A stretch of 64,000 nt of DNA from Actinomycetospora soli. GTDB lineage: Bacteria; Actinomycetota; Actinomycetes; Mycobacteriales; Pseudonocardiaceae. This document shows, one piece after another, positions 1 to 8,755 of the stretch. The notes beneath the pieces were generated by a model that was not told where the DNA came from, ran no database searches, and saw only the letters and a list, made by a program, of their open reading frames with translations. The DNA lies in the NCBI RefSeq assembly GCF_021026295.1, contig NZ_JAJNDA010000002.1, forward strand, positions 62,001 to 126,000. Direction: 5' to 3'. Position numbers and translations under genes: made by a program. Every line of letters starts with the position of its first letter. Position 1 is the stretch's first letter.

Positions 1-664
1 CGCCGGCGGCCTCCCAGCGCTCCAGCCAGGCCGGCTCGGCCACGCACCCGAGCAGCAGCTCCCACGACGCGATGGCGCGTTCCCGCAGGTCGGCGGACCC
101 GCTGACGGCCATGGAGACCACCCGGTGGCCGTGCCCGAGGGCGACGACGGTGCGGCCGAGATCGCGCGACCCCACGGACGGGCGGAGCAGGCCCTGATCC
201 GCGGCACGACCGAGCAGGTCGATGAAGACGTCCTCCCAGTAGCGGTGGGGCCACGGGATCCGCTCGGGCCCGAGGGCGCCGTCGGCGACCACCCGGAGCC
301 CGCCGATGCAGTACTCGTCCGCCTCGTAGATGTCGGCGAGCCCGATGGCCAGGTGGACGGCGGTCGTCAACGGGTCGTGCCCGAGCCCCACGAAGGCCTC
401 GGTGATCTCGGGGAACCGCGTCTCCATCACCGAGGCGACCGCGTCGGCCATCGCCTCCTTCGAGGCGAAGTGGAAGTAGAGCGCGCCCTTCGTGACGCCG
501 CTCCGCTCCAGGATCTTCGACAGCGACGCGGCCTGGTAGCCCTCGGCGGCGAACTCGTGCGCGGCGGCGTCGAGGATCGTCTCGCGGGTCGCGAGCGCGC
601 GTGCCTGCCGCGGGGCGCCCCGGTGGTCACCGGAGCGGGCGGGTGGGGCGGGCACGTCGACCAT
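1..664 (-). CDS. TetR-family transcriptional regulator (3' end outside window)
   Basis: About 221 codons are visible; the C-terminus lies beyond the left edge. Reading from an ATG at 664, residues about 28-70 form a TetR helix-turn-helix (a helix after ETILDAAAHEF, then GVTKGALYFHF and SKE). The longer ligand domain and the GVTKGALYFHF form resemble the gamma-butyrolactone receptor (ScbR/ArpA) branch, which is family inference rather than proof. No clear Shine-Dalgarno precedes the ATG, so translation may be leaderless. It probably represses itself or a neighbour; the gene beyond the edge is unknown. Confidence 0.8.
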   Translation of the reverse strand, partial: MVDVPAPPARSGDHRGAPRQARALATRETILDAAAHEFAAEGYQAASLSKILERSGVTKGALYFHFASKEAMADAVASVMETRFPEITEAFVGLGHDPLTTAVHLAIGLADIYEADEYCIGGLRVVADGALGPERIPWPHRYWEDVFIDLLGRAADQGLLRPSVGSRDLGRTVVALGHGHRVVSMAVSGSADLRERAIASWELLLGCVAEPAWLERWEAAG

Positions 665-747
665 GGCGGCACCACGCTAATCGGGTTCGGGCCGCCCCCG
701 CGCGGCCGACGCGCCGGGCACGACGCGCCCGGCCGGTGTCCCTCGGC

Positions 748-1026
748 TCAGCGGCGGACGGGCGGCGGTTCGCCGGGTTCGCCGATGAGCCCGAGCATGT
801 CGAGCAGGTCACGGCAGTCGTCCGAGTCGAGCGCGTTGCGGGCGACCGCCATCCGGGCGCGGTGCACCTGCTCCTCGCTGACCCGGTAGACGTCCGCGGC
901 GGTCCGCTGCGCCGGCACCCCGGCCAGGGCTCCCGGTTCGGAGCCGCGTGGCGCGGGGACCGCCGTGGCCGTGGCCTCCGGATGCGGTCCGGCTGGCCGT
1001 CGTCGTGGACCCGGCGTCACGTTCAT
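748..1026 (-). CDS. small hypothetical protein
   Basis: A 92-residue protein I do not recognise by name. The N-terminal half is Pro/Ala/Arg-rich and probably disordered. The C-terminal half (about residues 45-85) is helical and acidic, with DVYRVSEEQVHRARM and DDCRDLLDMLGL stretches of the kind seen in short actinobacterial proteins. An AGGAG sits a few bases before the ATG, which supports this start over a GTG/ATG further upstream. Not obviously in an operon with either neighbour. Confidence 0.5.
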   Translation of the reverse strand: MNVTPGPRRRPAGPHPEATATAVPAPRGSEPGALAGVPAQRTAADVYRVSEEQVHRARMAVARNALDSDDCRDLLDMLGLIGEPGEPPPVRR

Positions 1027-1173
1027 CCGTCTCCTGAGCACCCGTTCCCTCGTCCACCGCGAGGCAGGGCTGGACGCTACAGAGCAGGAGGGCCCCGTGC
1101 AGCCCTCTCTCAGGGTGACCCGGGGACTCCTCAGGTTCCTCACGCAGCGTGGCGCCGTTGGTCACGTGGAGCG

Positions 1174-2427
1174 TCAGTCCACGAGCGCCTGGTAGACGAG
1201 CGAACGCATCTGGCTGCGGATCGGGTAGGCGCTCGACGGCAGGAGCTGGGTGAGGAACAGGGCGGTGACCTCCTCGACCGGGTCGACCCAGAACGCGGTG
1301 CTCGCCGCACCGCCCCAGGCCATCTCGCCCGCCGAGGAGAGGGTGCGGTACGACGCCGGGTCGAGCACCACCGACACCCCGAGGCCGAACCCGACCCCGT
1401 GGAAGGGCATCTCGGCGAAGAGCGGGCGCCCGACCTGCTCGAGGTCCTGTCCCCCGGGCAGGTGGTTGCGGCCCATGTAGGCCACGGTGCGCGACCCCAG
1501 CAGCCGGACCCCGTCGAGCTCCCCGCCGCGCGCGAGCATCTGCGTGAAGCGGTGGTAGTCGGCCGCGGTGGAGACGAGGCCGCCGCCGCCCGAGAGCCAC
1601 GTCGGCGGGCGGAGGAACGGCTCGCCCATGCCGTCGGCGCGCACCCGGCGTCGGCCCGGCCCGAGGGCGTAGAGCGCGGCGGTGCGCGACGGGTCGTCCG
1701 AGGCGAAGCCGGTGGAGGTCATGCCGAGCGGGTCGAGGATCTCCGCCTGCAGGAAGGCGTCGAGGGGCTGCCCGGAGACGACCTCGACGAGGCGGCCGAG
1801 GACGTCGGTGGCGTGGCTGTAGTTCCACTCCGTGCCCGGCGTGTGCACCAGCGGCATCGCGGCCCAGGCGTCGACGCAGGCGGCCAGGTCCATCCCGTCC
1901 GGGACGCCCCACTCGAACCCGCGCGCCCGGTAGAGCTCGTCGACCGGGTGGGCGTGGTGGAACCCGTAGGTCAGCCCTGCGGTGTGCGTGAGCAGGTGCC
2001 AGACGCGGATCGGCTCCGGGCTCGGCATCGTCAGGGGCGCCGTCGAGCTCCCCTTCACGTAGACGCGCGGCTCGGCGAAGGCGGGCAGCCACCGGCTGAT
2101 CGGGTCGGTCAGCTCGAGCTCGCCGCGCTCCCAGAGCATGAGCGCCGCCACCGAGGTGATCGGCTTGGTCATCGAGTAGATGCGCCAGCGGGTGTCGGCC
2201 TCGACCGGCAGCCCGGCCTCCTCGTCGGCCATGCCGTACTCCGACGCGTGCACCACCTGCCCGCGCCGGGCCACGACCGCCTGCCAGCCGGCGAGGCGAC
2301 CGTCGTCGACGTAGCGCCGGAAGTGCTGGTCGACCCGGGCGAGGCGGGCGGGGTCGAAGCCGAGGGCGGCCGGGTCGGCCTCGACGGCGAGGGTGCGACC
2401 GGGGGCGGTGTTCGCTGCGGTGCTCAC
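1174..2427 (-). CDS. serine beta-lactamase-like hydrolase / family VIII esterase
   Basis: A 417-residue beta-lactamase class C-fold hydrolase. The nucleophile motif S-M-T-K lies at about 85-88 (IYSMTKP) and the second-site tyrosine is in WNYSH at about 201-205. Such proteins mostly hydrolyse esters or peptides rather than beta-lactams, and the substrate cannot be told here. No signal peptide is visible, so it is probably cytosolic. The GTG at 2427 was chosen because longer versions read antisense-like Arg/Pro-rich sequence. It begins 22 nt after the FAD oxidoreductase gene on the same strand, so the two may be cotranscribed. Confidence 0.85.
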   Translation of the reverse strand: MSTAANTAPGRTLAVEADPAALGFDPARLARVDQHFRRYVDDGRLAGWQAVVARRGQVVHASEYGMADEEAGLPVEADTRWRIYSMTKPITSVAALMLWERGELELTDPISRWLPAFAEPRVYVKGSSTAPLTMPSPEPIRVWHLLTHTAGLTYGFHHAHPVDELYRARGFEWGVPDGMDLAACVDAWAAMPLVHTPGTEWNYSHATDVLGRLVEVVSGQPLDAFLQAEILDPLGMTSTGFASDDPSRTAALYALGPGRRRVRADGMGEPFLRPPTWLSGGGGLVSTAADYHRFTQMLARGGELDGVRLLGSRTVAYMGRNHLPGGQDLEQVGRPLFAEMPFHGVGFGLGVSVVLDPASYRTLSSAGEMAWGGAASTAFWVDPVEEVTALFLTQLLPSSAYPIRSQMRSLVYQALVD

Positions 2428-2449
2428 CCCGCCATCCTGCGCCCGCGGA

Positions 2450-3589
2450 CTATCGCTCGCCCACGATCTCGGCGACCTCGTCCACGGCCTCGCGGGCCCA
2501 GAGCCGATCCCGGAGGCGGCGGGTGAGGCCCTCGGCGTGGGCGAGCGCCGCGAACTCCGCCACCTTGGCCGCGCAGGCGGCGCGCGCGGTGGCGCGGAGC
2601 GCCTCGTAACCCTCCAGGCCCGGCAGGATGCGGCCGTCGGAGCGGTCGAAGGCGGCGCCGAGTGCGTGGGCGTCGAGCAGCGCCTGGTTCTCCTCCTCGC
2701 CGGCGTGCGGCAGCAGCGGCTGCGCGGCCGCGCCGACCACGGTGAGCCGGTGCCGGGTCCAGCGCGGCAGCGGGCGCTGGTGGGCGACGACCTGGTCCGG
2801 CTCGCGGGCGGCGACGCCGGAGACCGTGCGACGCACGTCCGGGTCGAGGCGCGAGACCAGCCACTCCCGCTCGGCCGGCGGCAGGTCGGCACGCGTCACG
2901 AACATGACCTCCGCGCCGCCGCGCGGGGACGGCATCCGCGTGACCTGCAGGGCGGGCGCCGACCACACGCGCAGCTCCGGGTGGGCGGGCTCGCCGGCGA
3001 CCGCCGCCACCGTGCCGCGCCGCACCACGAACGTCGGGGAGAGCGCTCCGGCGCCGCCGTCGAGCAGCGCCCGCACCCGGCTGGACGCCCCGTCCGCGCC
3101 GACGAGCGCCTCGGCCCGCCACTCCTCGCCGCCCTCCAGCGTGACGAGTGCGGCGTCCCCGATGTCCTCGACGCCGGTGAGGCGGCTGTCGTAGCGCACG
3201 GAGATCATCTCGTCCCGGGCGCACGCCTCGGCGAGGGTCCGGCGCAGGTCCTGGCGCGCGACGATGAGCACCGGGTAGCCGAAGCGGGCCCGGACGTGCT
3301 CCCCCAGTTCGACCTTGCGCAGCGGCTGACCGGTCGCCGCGTCCGCGTGCGTGAGGCGCTGCAGCTCGAGGGTGCGACCCTGCAGGGGGTCGAGCAGCCC
3401 GAGTCCGTGCAGCACCCGGGTGGCCGCCGGCCGCAGGAGCGTCGACCCGTGCAGGGCCGGGTCGTCCTCGACGGCGGGGTCCGGCCCGCGGTCGAGCACC
3501 TGCACCGGGAAACCCTGGTGGGCGAGGCAGAGCGCCGTAGCCAGCCCGTCGATCCCGGTCCCGAGGACCAGGAGCGGGACCTGCTCCAC
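2450..3589 (-). CDS. FAD-dependent oxidoreductase, aromatic hydroxylase-like, with altered GD motif
   Basis: A 379-residue protein of the PHBH/salicylate-hydroxylase fold. The N-terminal dinucleotide motif is G-T-G-I-D-G (10-15) and the mid-protein GADGASSR (164-171) is intact. The usual GD(A)AHP motif that contacts the FAD ribityl/pyrophosphate reads GAAAQP at 286-291, so both Asp and His are replaced. Either FAD binding differs or the enzyme is impaired. It starts with GTG at 3589 after a G-run and precedes the serine hydrolase gene on the same strand. Substrate unknown. Confidence 0.8.
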   Translation of the reverse strand: MEQVPLLVLGTGIDGLATALCLAHQGFPVQVLDRGPDPAVEDDPALHGSTLLRPAATRVLHGLGLLDPLQGRTLELQRLTHADAATGQPLRKVELGEHVRARFGYPVLIVARQDLRRTLAEACARDEMISVRYDSRLTGVEDIGDAALVTLEGGEEWRAEALVGADGASSRVRALLDGGAGALSPTFVVRRGTVAAVAGEPAHPELRVWSAPALQVTRMPSPRGGAEVMFVTRADLPPAEREWLVSRLDPDVRRTVSGVAAREPDQVVAHQRPLPRWTRHRLTVVGAAAQPLLPHAGEEENQALLDAHALGAAFDRSDGRILPGLEGYEALRATARAACAAKVAEFAALAHAEGLTRRLRDRLWAREAVDEVAEIVGER

Positions 3590-3707
3590 GGTGGGACCCC
3601 CGATTCGTCTCAGCCACGGACAGCATCGCCGGTATGTCCCCAGTAGATTATTCGGGGCATTCGAGTGACGCCATGCATCCCCCGTTCGAGTGGGGAGTAT
3701 CCGTGCG

Positions 3708-4472
3708 TCAGGCTACCGACGCGTCAACTGATCCTTTCGAGGGATGGATCTTGGCGGGCCGGGCCTCGAGTACCGCGGCGAGCGCCACGGCCAGTGCGAC
3801 GAGGGCGCCGCCGAGCATCCAGCCGGCGAGCACGTCGGTGGTCCAGTGGACGCCGAGGTAGGTGCGGCTCGCCCCGATGAGCAGGACGATCACGGCTCCG
3901 ACCAGCACGATCGTGCCGCGCACAACCGGTCCGTCACGTCCGGCGTCACGGAACAGCAGGAGGATCGCGACCACCGTCAGCCCGACGCCGAGTGCGGACA
4001 TCAGGGCGTGGCCGGACGGCAGGGAGGCGGAGGTCTCGACGGCGAGCCGGGTGTCCAGCGGCGGACGCGCCCGCTCCACCGCGGTCTTGAGAATCCGAAT
4101 GGTGAGAGATCCCACAGCCACCGCGCCCACCCACACCGCGGCCCGCGAGCGCCGCCCGCGCACCGCGAGGACGAGCGCGACGAGGACGGCGAGGCCCCCG
4201 GTGAAGAACGTCCCGCCGAACAGCGAGGCCGCCTCCGCGAGGTCGGTACGACCCGTCGTGCGGTGGGCCACCATCCACGCCAGGACGGGCGCGTCGGTGT
4301 CCGCGAGGGTCTCGTCGCGCGCCACCAGCGCGAACACCGCGGCGGACAGACCGACGAGCACCCCCGCCACGACGAGGCAGACCGGCACCGGACGCGGGGC
4401 GCGCCGCCGGGCCCGTCCCGCCCCGACCAGGAGCACCACCGCTGCCACCGCCAGGCCGACCGCCACCGTCAC
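3708..4472 (-). CDS. PAP2-family membrane phosphatase
   Basis: A 254-residue integral membrane protein with about six hydrophobic segments. It carries the three-part acid-phosphatase signature: K-x6-RP (KTAVERARPP), PSGH, and SR-x5-H-x3-D (SRTYLGVHWTTD). PAP2 membrane enzymes dephosphorylate lipid phosphates such as phosphatidate, PGP or undecaprenyl pyrophosphate; which one is not readable here. The GTG at 4472 is preceded by GGGAG 9 nt upstream. It is divergent from the membrane protein at 4560. Confidence 0.85.
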   Translation of the reverse strand: MTVAVGLAVAAVVLLVGAGRARRRAPRPVPVCLVVAGVLVGLSAAVFALVARDETLADTDAPVLAWMVAHRTTGRTDLAEAASLFGGTFFTGGLAVLVALVLAVRGRRSRAAVWVGAVAVGSLTIRILKTAVERARPPLDTRLAVETSASLPSGHALMSALGVGLTVVAILLLFRDAGRDGPVVRGTIVLVGAVIVLLIGASRTYLGVHWTTDVLAGWMLGGALVALAVALAAVLEARPAKIHPSKGSVDASVA

Positions 4473-4559
4473 CGTCGTCGACTCCCCGCCGCTCCCGGGT
4501 CTGCCGACCCACCGTCCGGAAGGACCTGTACCCCGTTCCGGGGCACGACGCGCGCGTCG

Positions 4560-5486
4560 ATGAGCACGTCCCACGGCCGCGCTGCAGGCAGACTCGCTGC
4601 GGGGCGGGTCGACGGGCGGGAGGTGGCGGTGCTGGTCGTCGGGCTCGTCGCCGCCCTCGTCGCCGCGGGCGCGAACGCGGGCGCGGCCATGCTCGAGGCG
4701 CTCGCGACGCGGCGGGCCACCCGGGCGGCCGGCGTGGTCACCAGTCCCGTCTACCTGGCCGGTCTCCTGCTCGACATCGTCGGCTGGATCCTCACCGTGC
4801 TCGCGCTGCGCTACATGCCGATCGTCGCCGTCCAGGCGATCGTCGCGGGCCAGGTGGTGATCACGGTGATCGCCTCGCACTGGGTCTTCGACACGCCGCT
4901 GCGACGGGTGGACCTGTACGCGGCGGCCGCGAACGTGCTCGGGCTCGCCCTGCTGGTGGGCAGCGCGAGCACCGGGGAGCTGCCGCACACCGGGCTCGCC
5001 GGCACGATCGCGCTGCTGGTGGTGCTGCTCGTGCTGGCGGTCGGTGGGATCACGCTCGCGGTCCGCAGCCGCCGGGCGGTCCCGACCGCCTTCGTCGCCG
5101 GCCTCGCCTTCGGCGGCACCGCGGTGGCCGTGCGCCTGCTCGACCTCGACGGCCCGGTCGGCGAGATCGCCCGCACGGTGCTGACCGATCCCGTCGCGTG
5201 GGCGCTCGTGGGCTTCGCCGTCCTCGGGCTCGCGCTCTACACCGTCGCGCTCGCGCGCGGCTCGGTCGGGCCGGTCGTCGCGGTGCTCGCCGTGACCGAG
5301 ACGCTCGCGCCCGGCCTGCTCGGCCTGGCCCTGCTCGGCGACGGCATCCGCGAGGGGTGGGGCCCGTGGTTCGTGCTCGGGCTGCTGCTGGCCCTCGGCG
5401 GTGTCGTGGTCCTCGCCCGCTCCCCCGCTCAGGCGTCCCTGGCCGGCGACGACGGGGTGGCGCGGCCGCCGCTCAAGCGGGCCTGA
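4560..5486 (+). CDS. DMT/EamA-like integral membrane protein
   Basis: A 308-residue protein with about nine or ten transmembrane helices and the two-repeat layout of drug/metabolite-type transporters. Short basic loops (ATRRATR, RSRRAV) lie between the helices, and the C-terminal tail is Ala/Arg-rich and soluble. No substrate can be assigned. The ATG lies 87 nt from the divergent PAP2 start. It runs convergently towards the MFS gene, with a long hairpin between them. Confidence 0.7.
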   Translation: MSTSHGRAAGRLAAGRVDGREVAVLVVGLVAALVAAGANAGAAMLEALATRRATRAAGVVTSPVYLAGLLLDIVGWILTVLALRYMPIVAVQAIVAGQVVITVIASHWVFDTPLRRVDLYAAAANVLGLALLVGSASTGELPHTGLAGTIALLVVLLVLAVGGITLAVRSRRAVPTAFVAGLAFGGTAVAVRLLDLDGPVGEIARTVLTDPVAWALVGFAVLGLALYTVALARGSVGPVVAVLAVTETLAPGLLGLALLGDGIREGWGPWFVLGLLLALGGVVVLARSPAQASLAGDDGVARPPLKRA

Positions 5487-5503
5487 GGGTCCCCTCCCCC
5501 CGG

Positions 5504-5558
5504 TGGCAGGAAAGCGTCGTTGCTGCCACTGGCCGACAGCAACGACGCTTTCCTGCCA
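5504..5558. terminator. long perfect hairpin between convergent genes
   Basis: The arms at 5504-5525 and 5537-5558 are perfect 22-base complements around an 11-base loop. The site lies between the stops at 5486 (+) and 5577 (-), so it can act as a bidirectional terminator. The stem is much longer than a typical terminator and has no U-run, so it could also be an intergenic palindromic repeat. Confidence 0.65.
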
Positions 5559-5576
5559 CGGCGGGGTGGGGGCCCG

Positions 5577-7379
5577 TCAGCGCACCGTCCGCACCACGTG
5601 GTCCTCGGCGGCGGGGCCGAGCACCACGTCGTACGCGCTCGCGTGCTCGCTGACGGCGACCCGGCCGACGTCCGGCGCGCGCCCCTGCGCCCGCGCCACG
5701 AGCTGGTAGGACCCGGCGTGCGGCGGGGCCAGGCGGAACGCCCCCTGCGGGTCGCCCTCGGCGCGCGCGGCCTGGTGGCCGGTCTCGTCGACGAGCGTCA
5801 GCACCGCTCCGGGCACCGGCTCGCCGTCCTCGGCGCGCACGACCTTCCCGACGACCGCCGGCCCCGACTCCTCGACCGGGTCGTCCTCCCGGGCGTCGTC
5901 CGTCGGGTCGGGACCCGACCCGGCGTCGGGACCCGACCCGTCGTCGGGAACGGGCGTGCGGCGGGAGAAGCGACCGGCGACGAGGTCCGCGATGCCGACC
6001 AGCAGGGCGAGGACGACCAGCCCGACCGTGATGACGAGCCCGCGGCTGATCGAGCTCGCCCAGTCGCCCCGGCTGGACGCGAGCGTGGAGAAGAACACCG
6101 CGCCGACCGCGGAGATGCCGATCGCGGACCCGATCCGCTGACCGGTCTGCAGCACGCCGGCCGCGGTACCGCCCTCGCGGGCGGGGACCTCCTCGAGGGC
6201 GAGGGTCTGGTTGGGCGCGATGACGAGGCCGCCGCCGATGCCTGCGACGAGCAGCGGCAGCGCGATGGCCCACCCGACGCTCGCCGGGTCGAGACGCAGG
6301 ACGACGTCGGTGGCGACGAGTCCGACCACCACGGTCACGAGCCCGCCCACGATCAGCGGCTTGCCGAGCCGGGAGATCAGGCGCCCGCCGACCGCGGAGG
6401 AGACCGCGGACCCGACGGCGAACGGCGTGAGCGCGAGCCCCGCCTCGAGCGGCGTGAACTGCCGGCCCTGCTGCAGGAAGAGGGTGAGGACGAAGAAGAT
6501 CGAGGTGAAGCCCGCGAAGTAGAGCAGGCCGAGCGCGGTGCCCATCGCGTAGCTGCGGGTGCGCAGGAGCCCGAAGTTCACCAGCGGGTGGCCGTGGGTG
6601 CGCTTGGCGCGGCGTTCCCAGGCGACGAAGAGGAGCCCCAGCAGGACGGCGACGCCGACGAGCCACCACGGCGCCCCGGCGAAGTCCTGCTCGGAGAGCA
6701 CCAGCGGGAGCATCAGCGCGACGACCGCGCCGCCGAGCAGGATCGCCCCGACGACGTCGAGCGGGCGCCGTTCGGCGGTGGCGGTCTCGTCGGTGGGCAG
6801 CCACCAGAGGCCGAGGAGCAGGGCCACGATCCCGACGGGGACGTTGACGTAGAAGACCCAGCGCCAGCCCTCGGCCTCGCCGGTCCACTCGAGCAGCAGG
6901 CCCCCAAGCAGCGGCCCGACCGCCGTCGACACCCCGATCACGGCCCCGAACAGGCCGAACGCCCGGCCGCGCTCGCGTCCCGAGAAGAGCTGCTGGATGA
7001 CGCCGATGATCTGCGGGTTCAGCATGCCGCCGGCCGCGCCCTGCAGGAGGCGGGCGACGACGAGCATCGTCGGGTCGACCGAGAACCCGGCGACCGCGCT
7101 CGTGATCGTGAAGAGCGCGAGGGAGATGAGGAACATCTTCTTGCGCCCGCGGTCGTCGCCGAGGCGCCCCGAGGACACGAGCACGAGCCCGAACGTCAGC
7201 GCGTACCCGGAGACCACCCACGACAGTTCCGCCGCCGACGCGCCGAGCCCGCGCTGCATGGAGGGCAGGGCGACGTTGACGATGCTGACGTCGAGCAGCG
7301 TCATGAACCCGGCCACCAGGCACACCACGAGGGCGCGCCAGCGGCGGGGATCGGGTGCTGCCTGGCCGGGAGAGCTCAC
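5577..7379 (-). CDS. MFS drug transporter (DHA2, 14-TM) with C-terminal CarboxypepD_reg-like domain
   Basis: A 600-residue transporter. Residues about 15-505 form a 14-helix major facilitator with DHA2 signatures (LDVSIVNVALP in helix 1, GRLGDDRGRKK in the first cytoplasmic loop, a GP-containing motif-C helix). An acidic linker (PDDGSGPDAGSGPDP...) joins this to a soluble beta domain of about 80 residues (AVVGKVVRAEDGEPVPGAVL ... GAFRLAPPHAGSYQLVARAQG) of the transthyretin-like/carboxypeptidase-regulatory type. The GTG at 7379 gives a conventional N-terminus; a GTG at 7433 would add 18 unlikely residues. It is divergent from the VOC gene and probably exports drugs or metabolites. Confidence 0.85.
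   Translation of the reverse strand: MSSPGQAAPDPRRWRALVVCLVAGFMTLLDVSIVNVALPSMQRGLGASAAELSWVVSGYALTFGLVLVSSGRLGDDRGRKKMFLISLALFTITSAVAGFSVDPTMLVVARLLQGAAGGMLNPQIIGVIQQLFSGRERGRAFGLFGAVIGVSTAVGPLLGGLLLEWTGEAEGWRWVFYVNVPVGIVALLLGLWWLPTDETATAERRPLDVVGAILLGGAVVALMLPLVLSEQDFAGAPWWLVGVAVLLGLLFVAWERRAKRTHGHPLVNFGLLRTRSYAMGTALGLLYFAGFTSIFFVLTLFLQQGRQFTPLEAGLALTPFAVGSAVSSAVGGRLISRLGKPLIVGGLVTVVVGLVATDVVLRLDPASVGWAIALPLLVAGIGGGLVIAPNQTLALEEVPAREGGTAAGVLQTGQRIGSAIGISAVGAVFFSTLASSRGDWASSISRGLVITVGLVVLALLVGIADLVAGRFSRRTPVPDDGSGPDAGSGPDPTDDAREDDPVEESGPAVVGKVVRAEDGEPVPGAVLTLVDETGHQAARAEGDPQGAFRLAPPHAGSYQLVARAQGRAPDVGRVAVSEHASAYDVVLGPAAEDHVVRTVR
5937..5950 (+). repeat. CCCGTCGTCGGGAA motif, copy 1
   Basis: Exact copy inside the linker-coding part of the MFS gene, antisense to that gene. 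See the finding on this 14-mer. Confidence 0.5.
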
Positions 7380-7433
7380 GACGGCCAGGATGCCCCCGCC
7401 CGGCCGACCGAACCACGAAAGGTGGGACCTCAC

Positions 7434-7811
7434 GTGGAGGTGCTGTCCAGCCGCATCCTGATCCGACCCCGGGATCCCGAGGTCGCGTGGGCGTTCTACG
7501 GCGGCACGCTGGGGCTCGCGATCGCCCGGGAGTTCCCCGGCGGCGTCGTCTACTTCCTCGGGACCGGCTATCTCGAGGTGTCCGGGCGCGGCGTTCCCGA
7601 CGCCGGGTCGGGCCCGGACGCCCTCTGGCTGCAGGTCCGCGACATCGCGGCCGCGGAGGCGGAGCTCCGGACCGCCGGCGTCGTCGTCACCCGGGAGACC
7701 CGCACCGAGCCGTGGGGGCTACGGGAGTGCTGGATCGCCGACCCCGACGGCCGCGCGATCGTGCTCGTCGAGATCCCGCCGGACCATCCGATCCGGCGGG
7801 ACGTGCGCTGA
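7434..7811 (+). CDS. VOC (glyoxalase/bleomycin-resistance fold) protein
   Basis: A 125-residue protein with one beta-alpha-beta-beta-beta pair of modules: RILIRPRDPEVAWAFYGGTLGL at the N-terminus and WIADPDGRAIVLVE at the C-terminus. Members are metal-dependent lyases, dioxygenases or resistance proteins, and the reaction is not predictable here. The start is a GTG at 7434 with AAGGTGG about 10 nt upstream. The start region is shared with the divergent MFS gene, so the two may be co-regulated. Confidence 0.8.
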   Translation: MEVLSSRILIRPRDPEVAWAFYGGTLGLAIAREFPGGVVYFLGTGYLEVSGRGVPDAGSGPDALWLQVRDIAAAEAELRTAGVVVTRETRTEPWGLRECWIADPDGRAIVLVEIPPDHPIRRDVR

Positions 7812-7818
7812 CGCGCAG

Positions 7819-7858
7819 GTGAGCACTTCCCGTGGCCGGAGCCACGGGAGGTGCTCAC
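7819..7858. terminator. bidirectional hairpin between convergent genes
   Basis: The 18-base arms (7819-7836, 7841-7858) surround a four-base CGGA loop, with one G-U-type mismatch. It follows the VOC stop (+) and overlaps the stop codon of the LLM gene (-). Confidence 0.65.
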
Positions 7859-8745
7859 AGGCCGAGGGCACCCGCGAGCTCCCGCAGCGTCTCGCGCGGG
7901 TCGTCGAACGGTGAGTCGCCGAGGGGCTGGACCAGCACGTGGTCGGCCCCCGCGTCGAGGTGCGCGGTGATCGACGCGGCGGCCTGCTCGGCCGAGCCCA
8001 TGCCCACGAGCGCGCGCTTGAGGCGCTCGGAGCCACCGCGGACCAGGTCGGACTCGTCGAAGCCCTGCCGCAGCCACGAGTTCCGGTAGTTCGGCAGGCC
8101 CGAGTAGATCTCGAGGTGGGCGTGCGCCCGGCGCAGCGCGGTCTCCTCGTCGCCGAGGGCCACGGCCTGCTCGGAGATGACCCACTTGTCCGGGCCGAGC
8201 GCCTCCCGCGTGGTCCGGCTCTGCTCCGGCAGCACCAGGTACGGGTGGGCCCCGTCCGCGTTCGTCCCGGACAGCTCGATCATCTTCGGCCCGAGGGCGG
8301 CGATCACGCGGGTCGGACGCGCGTCCGGCTCCACCTCGGCCGGGACGGCGTCCATCCGCTGGAGGTAGTCGCGCATCGTCGCGAGCGGCTTGGAGTAGGT
8401 CCCGCCGCGGCCCCGCTCGACGAGCGGCGCGTGCGACACCCCGAGCCCGAGCACGAAGCGCCCCGGGTGCAGGGCGGTCAGCGTCCGGGCGCCGGACTCG
8501 GCGGCGATCGGGTCCCGCGCGTGGATGTTGGCGATCCCGGTCCCGACGACGAGACGCTCGGTCGCGTTCAGGTACGCGCCGGCCTGCGTGAAGGTCTCCT
8601 TGCCGTAGGCCTCGCCGTACCAGAGCGAGCCGTAGCCCATGCCCTCCAGGTCGCGGGCGACCTCGGCGGCGTCGGCGATGCGCCAGGAGTCGCTGGTCCA
8701 CCAGACGCCGACGCGGGACGGGAAGTCGATGCGTGCCTGAGCCAT
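7855..8745 (-). CDS. LLM-class F420-dependent oxidoreductase
   Basis: A 296-residue luciferase-like TIM-barrel protein. Family features are the N-terminal RVGVWW strand, WYGEAYGKE, the VVGTGIANIHARDP strand-turn, GRFVLGLGVSH, and a C-terminal GADHVLVQPLGD. The 'TIGR03620-like' layout of actinobacterial LLM proteins suggests reduced F420 or FMN as cofactor; the substrate is unknown. It lies 10 nt beyond the MerR gene on the same strand, so the two are probably cotranscribed. Confidence 0.8.
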   Translation of the reverse strand: MAQARIDFPSRVGVWWTSDSWRIADAAEVARDLEGMGYGSLWYGEAYGKETFTQAGAYLNATERLVVGTGIANIHARDPIAAESGARTLTALHPGRFVLGLGVSHAPLVERGRGGTYSKPLATMRDYLQRMDAVPAEVEPDARPTRVIAALGPKMIELSGTNADGAHPYLVLPEQSRTTREALGPDKWVISEQAVALGDEETALRRAHAHLEIYSGLPNYRNSWLRQGFDESDLVRGGSERLKRALVGMGSAEQAAASITAHLDAGADHVLVQPLGDSPFDDPRETLRELAGALGL

Positions 8746-8755
8746 GATCGCGACG

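Noticed and set aside
601..2526. Long plus-strand frame opposite the serine hydrolase
   Set aside because: Arg/Gly/His-rich translation with no motifs; it is the high-GC shadow of the minus-strand hydrolase and FAD genes.
3600..3707. Repeated TTCGAGTG and CCCC/GGGG stems between the FAD and PAP2 genes
   Set aside because: Arms of only 4-5 bases with irregular loops; not convincing as operator or terminator.
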